From the IMG/VR virus record IMGVR_UViG_3300042343_000261, positions 1-64,000 of that record: 64,000 nt of DNA. One strand, 5' to 3'. The notes under the pieces are model-generated. The model was not told where the DNA came from and did not search any database. It saw nothing but the letters and a program-made list of their open reading frames with translations. The translations under genes and the position numbers were made by a program. Each line of letters opens with the position of its first letter. Positions within the stretch are counted from its first letter, which is position 1. Shown one piece after another: positions 1-7,189 of the stretch. Source of the stretch: a virus.

Positions 1-964
1 TAAATGACGGTAAATCGATTAGCTGTAATACCTTAACATGGCACGCAGATAATACTCCGGCATCTTGTAACTCGTGTGCTTTAATGCCGCCAATGACAGG
101 ACCTATACTTGCAAATATTTGTTCGTACTCGAACTTTTCTTTAGGTATTGTACCAGTTAGCCCCCATCGAATTGGTGCATTACATAAGTTGTGAGTAAGT
201 AAATTTTTCAATACGTCGGCTTTTGCCATGTGTACCTCGTCAACAATTACTGCTGCTACACCGTCTAAAAATTCTGCTAATGTTATAATATCGTGTTCTG
301 AGTTTTTACTTTTCTTATCTAATATGTTAAGACTTTGCCAAGTGCATATTGTGTGTGTTTTGTTTAAATCTTTACGATCACCATAGTACATACCGACATC
401 TAAATCAACGTTTACAAAATCTTCATGAGTTTGTTCAACTAAACTTTTGTTTGGTACAATGACTATTGTACGACCTTGTGACTCGCATATATGTGCCAGT
501 GTAGCAGTTGTAATTGTCTTACCTGCACCTGTTGCAATTTCTTGTAATGCCTGCGGTTGTTGTAAAAACTTGTTAACGGCGTCTACTTGATAATCTCTTA
601 ACATAATAGGTTTACCAACATCATTATGTCCTACTGGCCATACTTTGCCTAAGTCTGCCCAATATGTTTCAGTAATTGGTGTAAAATCTAAATTAAATGG
701 TTTACGCAAATCTTCAATGTCGTCTATTGCAACTCCCATCTTATTAAGTATTGCAAGTATCGATTCTAAGTTGTTTAAGTAACCGGTACCGCCTATACCA
801 AATAAGCTAACTGTACCATCCCATCTGCCCAACTTAAACGAAGGTTGATATCTAGCATACGGCACTTCATATTTGAATGCACTTGCTAGCTTCTTCCTTG
901 CATCTAATGGTAAATGTTCAAACTTAATATTAACTTCATCTTTTATAATTAGTTTGACTCCCAT
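1..964 (-). CDS. uvsW: UvsW-like SF2 DNA/RNA helicase, 3' part cut by window edge
   Basis: This is the N-terminal 321 residues of a superfamily 2 helicase that runs past position 1. I translated it directly. The ATG at 964 opens MGVKLIIKDEVNIKF. A RDYQ motif lies near residues 123-126, Walker A GAGKT at 146-150, the Walker B box DEVH at 242-245 and motif III LTGT near 269. The short N-terminal domain before the RecA-like core (with SFKLGRWDG near residue 42) matches T4 UvsW, which unwinds branched recombination and replication intermediates and R-loops. The start overlaps the end of the upstream 404-aa gene by 16 nt, so the two are probably translationally coupled. Its position beside uvsY and uvsX supports the identification. 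Domain 2 of the helicase is outside the window. Confidence 0.93.
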   Translation of the reverse strand, partial: MGVKLIIKDEVNIKFEHLPLDARKKLASAFKYEVPYARYQPSFKLGRWDGTVSLFGIGGTGYLNNLESILAILNKMGVAIDDIEDLRKPFNLDFTPITETYWADLGKVWPVGHNDVGKPIMLRDYQVDAVNKFLQQPQALQEIATGAGKTITTATLAHICESQGRTIVIVPNKSLVEQTHEDFVNVDLDVGMYYGDRKDLNKTHTICTWQSLNILDKKSKNSEHDIITLAEFLDGVAAVIVDEVHMAKADVLKNLLTHNLCNAPIRWGLTGTIPKEKFEYEQIFASIGPVIGGIKAHELQDAGVLSACHVKVLQLIDLPSF

Positions 965-2163
965 TTGTTCCTCGTTTCTATAATTGGTTCTACGTGCGTG
1001 TACGATATGATTAAATCACTGCTATTCGCATACACTGCAGTTTTGCTATGTCTTAGTGTATTGTTAATACAAAGTACACTCATTGGTCTCCAAGTTTCTT
1101 TAAGGAAGAATTTTGGTAATTTACCACCAAGCACTGCTGCAACCTTTGTATTATTGTTTAGTACACTATTATACTGTCTTTTTCCAATCCCGTCATTAAA
1201 CATTTTTCCATCGGGTGTATTGTCTAATCTAAAATAGAATCCAATGTTATCAGTAATACCGTGATCAGTTAGCGCCTGAGATAACTCGTTAAACTGTGTT
1301 ATAGTTGTAAAATCAGTCGATTGTTCAAATACTACTAATAACGGAAATCGTTGTAGCTCTACTAATGATGCAACTACATCGGATATTGAATGTGTATTAC
1401 TATCAATCCAAACTTTAGATTTTTCACGGGTTGCAATTTGTTTAGTTAACTCATTAGTAGTCTGGCATTCAACAGTTGTTGAATATTGATATCTTAATCT
1501 TCTATCAACTATTATGGTAGGATCATTAGATTCTAAATCTTTTGAAATAAGGGTTTGAAATCTAGTATGTTCTAATTTGTGTACATCATACATATCTTTA
1601 AAATCTTGTTTATCCCATAGTCTAATTGTGTTGTAGTAATCTCGTAACTCTGGTTCAACTTCAAACTTATAAGGATCTAATAGTTGTATAATAGTTACAA
1701 GATTAGATTCAGTAAAATCTGCATAGTATAACGATCCGGATTTAACTTGCCACAAAACATCAGACAGCGGTTTTAATTCATTACGAATCGTACTTGAAAA
1801 CGTAAAATCAATTGCAATTACACCAGTATAGTTTTCTTTTAACACGTTAATGTTAATTTGGTTAGATCCGGCAGGGATATGATATATTCGTTTTACCTCT
1901 GGTAATATACGAAATGATTTCTTCCATACTGGGTTATTGATATAATCTGCATAGTGTTCATTAGCTAACAGCATAAATGGCGCGTAAATTTCATTGCTTA
2001 TTATTTGAAGTAATAAATTACCTTGTTTTTCGGTAATGTATGTATCAGTTTGCATTGCAGTATGTAAACTTTGCAATGTACGGCTATCTCTTGATGAGAA
2101 CGGAAGAGGGGTTGTCATAGCTTCAAGGAATACAAAATGAAGAAGACTATCTATTGTTTTCAT
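949..2163 (-). CDS. unknown protein in the recombination operon (404 aa)
   Basis: I do not recognise this 404-residue protein. It has no signal peptide, membrane segment, P-loop or metal-binding motif that I can see. It looks like a soluble mixed alpha/beta protein, with many paired hydrophobic strands in the second half (for example FPLLVVFEQS and NIGFYFRLD). It lies between uvsY, from which it is separated by a hairpin terminator, and uvsW, whose start it overlaps by 16 nt. A role in recombination or replication is therefore an inference from position only. The start at 2163 has an AGGTG box about 11 nt upstream. Related marine T4-like phages may carry a similar gene beside uvsW, but I cannot confirm that here. 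Confidence 0.8.
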   Translation of the reverse strand: MKTIDSLLHFVFLEAMTTPLPFSSRDSRTLQSLHTAMQTDTYITEKQGNLLLQIISNEIYAPFMLLANEHYADYINNPVWKKSFRILPEVKRIYHIPAGSNQININVLKENYTGVIAIDFTFSSTIRNELKPLSDVLWQVKSGSLYYADFTESNLVTIIQLLDPYKFEVEPELRDYYNTIRLWDKQDFKDMYDVHKLEHTRFQTLISKDLESNDPTIIVDRRLRYQYSTTVECQTTNELTKQIATREKSKVWIDSNTHSISDVVASLVELQRFPLLVVFEQSTDFTTITQFNELSQALTDHGITDNIGFYFRLDNTPDGKMFNDGIGKRQYNSVLNNNTKVAAVLGGKLPKFFLKETWRPMSVLCINNTLRHSKTAVYANSSDLIISYTHVEPIIETRNKWESN

Positions 2164-2182
2164 GTGTTATACACCTATAAAA

Positions 2183-2205
2183 GTGACGGGCACTAAGCCC
2201 GTCAT
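2183..2205 (-). terminator. intrinsic terminator after uvsY
   Basis: The stem GACGGGC/GCCCGTC, extended by a T-A pair and a G-T wobble, has a 5-nt loop and lies just after the uvsY stop codon. On the minus strand it is followed by ACTTTTAT, a short U-rich run. It is the only GC-rich element in an AT-rich gap and fits an intrinsic terminator ending the gene 32-uvsX-uvsY unit. The weak U-run suggests it may be leaky. Confidence 0.7.
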
Positions 2206-2210
2206 AATAA

Positions 2211-2666
2211 TTAAAGAGTTGCGTCTTCCATGCCTGCACATCTTAATCGTATAATGTTACTTAACGCATACGACTTTTGATCTAAGGCTTTTGTAATACC
2301 CAACCATTGGTTTCTTAATAAAGCAAATTCGTTTATAATTTTTTCATATTCAATTACATCGTCCTCGCCTTCAACAAATTTTTCACAATCGCGACTGCTT
2401 AATGCCCTTGCGTATGTTTCTAAATATTTTCTAAAGTGATAACTTTTTAATCGTTTAAATTCAATGTTAAGAAACTCTAGGATAGCTTCAATTTCTTGAA
2501 GCTGTCCATATCTGTGTTCTACAATGCCGGGCATTGCTGCAGATGCTTTTTCTACGTTTCCTGCTATTTTACATTCTTTTCTGGCATCTGTCAACTCTGC
2601 TTCGAAATGCAGAATACCATCAGGCAATCTTGTAATATCTCTAGTAATTGTAGAATACCAGGTCAT
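2211..2666 (-). CDS. uvsY: UvsY-like recombination mediator
   Basis: This small, highly charged, mostly helical 151-residue protein (T4 UvsY is 137) contains long heptad-like stretches such as the segment from HRYGQLQEIEAILEF to SYHFRKYLETYARAL. UvsY helps UvsX load on gp32-coated single-stranded DNA, and the order gene 32, uvsX, small gene, uvsY, uvsW here is the expected neighbourhood. Its ATG overlaps the stop of the preceding small gene as TAATG, so the two are probably translated together. Sequence similarity to T4 UvsY is weak to the eye; the call leans on size, composition and synteny. Confidence 0.8.
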   Translation of the reverse strand: MTWYSTITRDITRLPDGILHFEAELTDARKECKIAGNVEKASAAMPGIVEHRYGQLQEIEAILEFLNIEFKRLKSYHFRKYLETYARALSSRDCEKFVEGEDDVIEYEKIINEFALLRNQWLGITKALDQKSYALSNIIRLRCAGMEDATL

Positions 2667-2899
2667 TAAAATTCCAAATCAGTGTAGCCATCGTCTTCGT
2701 CTTCGTTGTCTTCTAAATAATAATTAATTGCTTGGTCTAATGTTGGGTCAATCCCAGTTGCACCTAAAAAAGTGCGATCAGTAGCTCCAAAGTCTGCAAG
2801 TAATTCAATAAATCGTTCAGCAGCAATTTCTGCTTGTTTTTTATCGATGTAATCTGCAAACAATAACCATACATCAGCAATTTGTGTTTCATTCAACAT
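2666..2899 (-). CDS. small acidic protein between uvsX and uvsY (77 aa)
   Basis: No function is recognised. The start is placed at the ATG at 2899 (MLNETQIADVW) because a strong GGAGG box lies about 6 nt upstream. A longer reading would begin inside uvsX with no ribosome-binding site. The protein is helical at its N-terminus and ends in a very acidic tail (LEDNEDEDDGYTDLEF). It overlaps the uvsX stop by 11 nt and its own stop overlaps the uvsY start, so all three are one translational unit. The acidic C-terminus recalls the protein-interaction tails of replication accessory proteins, but that is speculation. Confidence 0.82.
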   Translation of the reverse strand: MLNETQIADVWLLFADYIDKKQAEIAAERFIELLADFGATDRTFLGATGIDPTLDQAINYYLEDNEDEDDGYTDLEF

Positions 2900-3977
2900 T
2901 GTCGTCCTCCGTAACGTAATCGTTGATATCATCTGCATCATCAAGTATATCTAATAATACAGGTTCGTCGGTAAATTCGGCCATTGCTCTTTCAAGAGCA
3001 CCGTTGGCATTACTTTCCCACTCTTTACGGTATTGTTTAATTTCAGTACCGTCTGTAGCCACGTATTTAAGTCTATTACCATCTTTTTTCAAGATGTTCT
3101 TTTTTTCAAATAAGTCAACTAATCCACTAAATGGATTCATACCAGTAGTGTATGGGATTTTAATTTGTAAAGTTTCAAATGGTTTAGCATAACGTGTTTT
3201 CATAATTTTACAAGAGGCACGAATACCGTTTACTTCGCTAACTTTGTTACCATCTTCGTCTTCTTTTAGTTTAAGTTTTTTCATTGCTACTACAATACTT
3301 GACGCATACACAAATCCTTGACCACCTGATATTTTGTCATCAGGGTCAAACATGTCTTGACTTGCATACGTGTGATTAGTACACACTAATCCAACATTGT
3401 GACTGCCAAACATATTAACACAGTTACGAACAAGTGCAGTAAGTGCTTTAGGTTTACGACCCATATCACCTTTTAAATCACCTGCTTCAAATTGATTAAT
3501 ATCAGTCGGAGTTAGTAACATACCTAATGAATCAACCACAAACAATACTTTTGGTTTGTCTTCCATCGCTTTGTATTCTTTCATAAACTCACTAATAGTT
3601 TTAGCTACGTCATCAATCATAGCCATATTAAGTTTAAGAAGTTTTTCTTCGCTAGTGTCTACACCTAACGCATGTAACCACGATTCGTCAAGTGCATTTT
3701 CTGAATCAATTAATACTACATATATCCCTTGTTCTTGTGCATTCTTAACAATGTTACCTGAACAAATATAACTTTTACCTGCGCCTGACTCGCCTGCAAA
3801 CACAGTTACTTTACCTAATGGAATGCCTTTATGAAAGTCTGAACTAATAAGATAGTTAAGCGCATAGTTGCCTGTGCCGACCCAATCTGTAGGATCGTTA
3901 AAGCCTACACCTAGGCCGTCAATGCTTTTTGTTAGAGTTTTTCTGAATTTGGTAAGATCAAACGGTTTTGTTGCCAT
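2889..3977 (-). CDS. uvsX: UvsX RecA-like recombinase
   Basis: The predicted 362-residue strand-exchange ATPase has Walker A GESGAGKS at residues 62-69, followed by the RecA-family strand VVLIDSENALDE and the Walker B strand VLFVVDSLGML. T4 UvsX is 391 residues and forms filaments on single-stranded DNA for recombination-dependent replication, with gp32 and UvsY as partners. I place the start at the ATG at 3977 (MATKPFDL), which has AGGAG 7 nt upstream. A longer frame from a TTG at 4007 would start inside a stable hairpin. The C-terminus is acidic (DDADDINDYVTEDDNVE), as in the T4 family. The gene lies directly after gene 32. Confidence 0.96.
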   Translation of the reverse strand: MATKPFDLTKFRKTLTKSIDGLGVGFNDPTDWVGTGNYALNYLISSDFHKGIPLGKVTVFAGESGAGKSYICSGNIVKNAQEQGIYVVLIDSENALDESWLHALGVDTSEEKLLKLNMAMIDDVAKTISEFMKEYKAMEDKPKVLFVVDSLGMLLTPTDINQFEAGDLKGDMGRKPKALTALVRNCVNMFGSHNVGLVCTNHTYASQDMFDPDDKISGGQGFVYASSIVVAMKKLKLKEDEDGNKVSEVNGIRASCKIMKTRYAKPFETLQIKIPYTTGMNPFSGLVDLFEKKNILKKDGNRLKYVATDGTEIKQYRKEWESNANGALERAMAEFTDEPVLLDILDDADDINDYVTEDDNVE

Positions 3978-3997
3978 GAGTATACTCCTAATAATGT

Positions 3998-4023
3998 AAC
4001 GTAGCAAGACCCCTTGCTACGTT
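3998..4023 (-). terminator. 11-bp hairpin between gene 32 and uvsX
   Basis: A perfect inverted repeat (AACGTAGCAAG paired with CTTGCTACGTT, 4-nt loop) sits after the gene 32 stop and about 20 nt before the uvsX start codon. No U-run follows on the minus strand, so it may be an attenuator or an mRNA processing or stability element rather than a full terminator. That would let gene 32 message be more abundant than uvsX message. Confidence 0.6.
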
Positions 4024-4036
4024 TATCATTTTATTG

Positions 4037-5041
4037 TTAAGCGCCGCGGTTTCTAATTTTTGCTAAGATATCAGCAGCTCTTGAATCACTTGCAGGTGCT
4101 GCTTCAGCTACTGCAGGTGGTGGAGTATATGCGTTAACAATACCGGCTGGTTCGTCCCATGGTAGGTCTTCTTCAACTGTATGTACTACTGGTGCTGCAG
4201 TAACAACAGGAGCTACTGTAGCAGTAGGTGCTGCAGGTGCATCGCTTTCTGAAATACCATATGGTCTAAAGTATTTGCCCCAACGTTCAACGTCGTATGC
4301 TTCACCGTTAACTGAAGCTTCAAACATTTCTACCATAACTTTAAGTTCAACATCGTTAGGTTTTTTAGGTAAGTAATCTGATAAATCAGGTAAACCATAT
4401 TTGTCAATTGCTGCGCGTTCTTCTTCACCAAGTGGACGTGTACGTCTGCTCCAAGTAGAAGTAGAATAATCTGCATAACCACCTTTAGAACCAACTTTTA
4501 AACGGAAATCAAAACCGTTTACATAGTCTGTAGGTAATTCTGTAAATTCATCATCAAGCAATGCTGCATGGATTAATTTATAAATTTGTGGTCCAATAAC
4601 AAATCTGCGGATTGGATTTTCTGGTTTTTCTTTTTCGTCTAAGCCATCTTCAGGAACAAAGCCGTGGAAGATATATGATTTCTTTTTCCAGTATTTACGA
4701 CCCATTTCTTCTAAAGAAGGATCTTTAAACCAAGGACGTACTTCTGAAAGAATTGGACATACTGAACCGTCGTTGTACATTTCAACGCATGGAACATTTA
4801 CTACTACTGGTTTGCTATCTGTACGACCTTTGATACCTGCGAAAGGTAATTTGATTACAGAACGTTCAGCCCAGAAAAAAGTATTGTTTGGGTTGCCGTC
4901 TGGTAGGAATCTAAAAACTGCTTCACCACCATTTTTAATAGTCCAGAATGGATAAATTGATTTATCACCGCCTGAATTACTATCTGTACTACGTGTTTCT
5001 GCCGCTTTTAGTTTTGCTCTGATTTCTGCTAGTGTTGCCAT
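4037..5041 (-). CDS. 32: gp32 single-stranded DNA-binding protein
   Basis: This is a 334-residue protein of T4 gp32 type. A basic N-terminal segment (MATLAEIRAKLKAAETRS) corresponds to the cooperativity arm. An OB-fold core follows, then a Pro/Ala-rich linker from about residue 270 and a short C-terminal helix (RAADILAKIRNR). gp32 coats single-stranded DNA and organises replication, recombination and repair. In T4 the core carries a zinc site (His plus three Cys). Here only two cysteines (C85 and C95) are present, so the zinc ring appears reduced or lost. The start at 5041 has AGGAT 8 nt upstream. The leader contains stacked promoters and a hairpin, described separately. Confidence 0.93.
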   Translation of the reverse strand: MATLAEIRAKLKAAETRSTDSNSGGDKSIYPFWTIKNGGEAVFRFLPDGNPNNTFFWAERSVIKLPFAGIKGRTDSKPVVVNVPCVEMYNDGSVCPILSEVRPWFKDPSLEEMGRKYWKKKSYIFHGFVPEDGLDEKEKPENPIRRFVIGPQIYKLIHAALLDDEFTELPTDYVNGFDFRLKVGSKGGYADYSTSTWSRRTRPLGEEERAAIDKYGLPDLSDYLPKKPNDVELKVMVEMFEASVNGEAYDVERWGKYFRPYGISESDAPAAPTATVAPVVTAAPVVHTVEEDLPWDEPAGIVNAYTPPPAVAEAAPASDSRAADILAKIRNRGA

Positions 5042-5066
5042 TTTAATATCCTATTGTGTTTTGAGT

Positions 5067-5094
5067 TAACACACAGATGTTACTCTGTGTGTTA
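5067..5094 (-). promoter_or_regulatory. hairpin in the gene 32 mRNA leader
   Basis: An 11-bp perfect inverted repeat (TAACACACAGA ... TCTGTGTGTTA, 6-nt loop) lies in the gene 32 leader. It is followed on the message by an unstructured A/C-rich tract of about 15 nt and then the AGGAT ribosome-binding site. T4 gp32 represses its own translation by binding from a folded leader element into an unstructured stretch over the start site. This layout resembles that arrangement, although I see no loop-to-downstream pairing that would make the T4-type pseudoknot. Confidence 0.5.
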
Positions 5095-5165
5095 TATATG
5101 TTTTTTGTGTTTTGTAATTGTTTTATACTAATATATAAGTTGCCTTACTTTTAAAGTATGTGCTT

Positions 5166-5194
5166 ATTATATACTCTATTATTTATATGAGCAA
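5166..5194 (-). promoter_or_regulatory. stacked sigma70-like and late promoters for gene 32
   Basis: On the minus strand, TTGCTC (5189-5194), a 17-nt spacer and a perfect TATAAT (5166-5171) form a plausible sigma70-type promoter. The T4 late-promoter consensus TATAAATA lies inside the spacer at 5180-5187. Transcription would start about 120-130 nt before the gene 32 ATG. Two promoter types on one gene fits the need for gp32 both before and after the late switch. The rest of this 182-nt gap holds only AT-rich sequence and a short inverted repeat at 5193-5210. Confidence 0.6.
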
Positions 5195-5223
5195 GTGAAA
5201 TCTTTCACTTTTTCAAATTCTTT

Positions 5224-6396
5224 TTACCATTTTGCTAATTGTAATATTCTAGCTAAACTGTCTTCATTTTTAAACGAAACTGATTCATGCATGCCTGGTT
5301 CACCTGGGAGAGGATTGCGGAACATAGCTGGAGTATCTGGATCGTTTTGATCCCATCCACCAGACGGTTGTGCTGCAGATGCTGCTGTTTGTTGTGTTAC
5401 TGTTCCTGGAAACACTGTTACACCTTCTGGTTTTTCCGGAGGTGCTGTTTGAATTGATTGTCCAGCTTCTTGTTGTTGAAGAGCCCGTTGCATCTGTCCC
5501 AGTGCAGAGCTACTATACGCTGATTGTTGGGCGGTAGGTGCCGGCGTAGGTGCTTGTTGGCTTTGGAATGCAGGAGTAATTGCTGCAGCACCTGCTGGTG
5601 CCGCTGGTGCTGCTGGTGCCGCAGGTGTTGCTGCTGGTTGCATAGACGCATTCATTGAATCAGTTTTAAACTGTGCCTGGTATGCTTGCTCAGTGTTAGG
5701 TCCCATTATACCATCGGGTTTAAGTGGCCATCCTTGAGCAATTAATTTTTTCTGCAATTCAACTACTTTAGGATCTGATACTTTGCCTTGTGATGCTTGA
5801 CCTGGTGTTGCTGACTTAGCTGCTGCGCCTGCTGGTGCTGCTTGATGTTGTTTATTAGCAACTGGTTTAAATCCTGCAGGTGGTTGAACACCTTGCTTTT
5901 GTAATGCAGCCATTGTTTTTTCACCAATTAAACCATCTGGATTTAGTTTATTAGCGTTTTGGAATGCTACAATCTCATCATGTGTAGTAGGCCATTTTCC
6001 TGCAGGTGCAGGTGCACTTGCACCAGGTTTAGGTGCAGTGCCTGGTGCAACAGGCGCTGCGGTTGGGTCTACACGAGGTCCTGATCCTTTATTGGTTGGA
6101 TTAGCAAGTTGACTAAGTGGCGGCGCATTAGTAGTAGGTTTTGCAGGTGTTGTAGTTGCAGGTTGTGTAGCAATTGCTTGATCAACGACTCCGCCTGGGA
6201 TACCTTGTACTCCTGCTTTAGGTGATGTGCTAATCTTTGGAGATGTTATTGGTGTAGTTGTATCAGATGGTTTTGCTACTACTGGCTTCATAGCAGTTTG
6301 CTCTTCTCCATTAGCATTTGTCCATTCAAACATTGCCATTTTTTCTTTTAATTGATTTACTCTAAACAAGAGTGCGTTTTCTGTAATTTGTTTCAT
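5224..6396 (-). CDS. protein with two peptidoglycan-binding domains and Pro/Ala-rich linkers
   Basis: This 390-residue protein has two PG_binding_1-type modules. One is around residues 138-171 (EIVAFQNANKLNPDGLIGEK); the other, around 206-245, contains KPDGIMGPNT. They are embedded in long low-complexity Pro/Ala/Thr/Gln-rich linkers. Such three-helix domains bind cell-wall peptidoglycan. No hydrolase domain is visible. The last 20 or so residues (SVSFKNEDSLARILQLAKW) closely resemble the end of the neighbouring 263-residue protein. The gene starts at 6396 with a GGAG box that overlaps the stop of that neighbour. A virion or wall-interaction role is likely but unproven; a lysis helper is the alternative. 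Confidence 0.82.
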   Translation of the reverse strand: MKQITENALLFRVNQLKEKMAMFEWTNANGEEQTAMKPVVAKPSDTTTPITSPKISTSPKAGVQGIPGGVVDQAIATQPATTTPAKPTTNAPPLSQLANPTNKGSGPRVDPTAAPVAPGTAPKPGASAPAPAGKWPTTHDEIVAFQNANKLNPDGLIGEKTMAALQKQGVQPPAGFKPVANKQHQAAPAGAAAKSATPGQASQGKVSDPKVVELQKKLIAQGWPLKPDGIMGPNTEQAYQAQFKTDSMNASMQPAATPAAPAAPAAPAGAAAITPAFQSQQAPTPAPTAQQSAYSSSALGQMQRALQQQEAGQSIQTAPPEKPEGVTVFPGTVTQQTAASAAQPSGGWDQNDPDTPAMFRNPLPGEPGMHESVSFKNEDSLARILQLAKW

Positions 6397-6397
6397 A

Positions 6398-7189
6398 TTA
6401 TCTCCACTGCGCTATTTGCATTATTCTAGCTAAACTGTCTTCTTGACTAAACGTAACGCTTTCGGCAATTCTTGCATTTGGATCTTTTGGAATTTCTGGA
6501 ATTTCTAATGACGGATCAGTATGATCAAAATCACCTTGTGTATTATCAAATGGTTCAACTGGTTCAATTGATTGATCCATGTTTGCTCTTAAATCATCAT
6601 ATCCAGTAACCCGAGCATCACGGTCTTGACTCATATTTTCCCAATCAATAACTTTTTGTGTATCAGGACCTAAAATACCATCGGCTTTAATTGGATATCC
6701 TTTGGCTCTTAATTCGTATTGTAATTTTTGAACTGCAGGATCAAACTTAGCACCTGAAGTTTTTGGTTTACCTGCCGGATGCGGTTTAGGTGCAGTACCA
6801 TGTTGAGGTGCACTATAAGACGGTGCTTTATCTAAGTCCGACAAGCTGTTTTCATTATCCTCTGGTGGTATAAATGACGACGGATGATCTTGTGCATAAC
6901 TAGTATCAGCCGGATGGAACAACCGCTTTTCTGGTGTTGGAAACATATCAGGACTTTTCGGAGAATTTATTAAGTTGTTTGCTAATTCTGGTGCATCACC
7001 TGCACTAGTAGACGCTAACTTTCCTTTTTTCATTCTTTCTTTAGTAGCTTGTATGCTACGTGTTTGATCATCAAACGGACTGACTCCGTGCACCTTCCAT
7101 GCAGAATCTTCCGCTTCATTAACTATAGTTAATAAATCTCTAATTGATTTAACGGAATTTACCGGCTCTGTTTTTAAAATTCTGTTCAT
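6398..7189 (-). CDS. protein with one peptidoglycan-binding domain
   Basis: This 263-residue protein has a single PG_binding_1-type module near residues 149-180 (VQKLQYELRAKGYPIKADG, then ILGPDT). Most of the remainder is disordered-looking and rich in Pro, Asp and Asn. It ends in SVTFSQEDSLARIMQIAQWR, nearly the same C-terminal motif as the downstream gene, which suggests duplication or a shared docking signal. The start at 7189 has GAGGA upstream and overlaps the 3' end of the preceding large gene by 41 nt, so the two are probably coupled. No catalytic residues are seen. Confidence 0.8.
   Translation of the reverse strand: MNRILKTEPVNSVKSIRDLLTIVNEAEDSAWKVHGVSPFDDQTRSIQATKERMKKGKLASTSAGDAPELANNLINSPKSPDMFPTPEKRLFHPADTSYAQDHPSSFIPPEDNENSLSDLDKAPSYSAPQHGTAPKPHPAGKPKTSGAKFDPAVQKLQYELRAKGYPIKADGILGPDTQKVIDWENMSQDRDARVTGYDDLRANMDQSIEPVEPFDNTQGDFDHTDPSLEIPEIPKDPNARIAESVTFSQEDSLARIMQIAQWR

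Noticed and set aside
2889-4007. A longer UvsX starting at the TTG at 4007.
   Set aside because: That start lies inside an 11-bp hairpin, while the ATG at 3977 has an ideal AGGAG box.
5193-5210. Short inverted repeat AAGTGAAA/TTTCACTT as a terminator for the 390-aa gene.
   Set aside because: The loop would be only 2 nt (or the stem 6 bp), and no U-run follows on the minus strand. It may be chance or part of the gene 32 promoter region.
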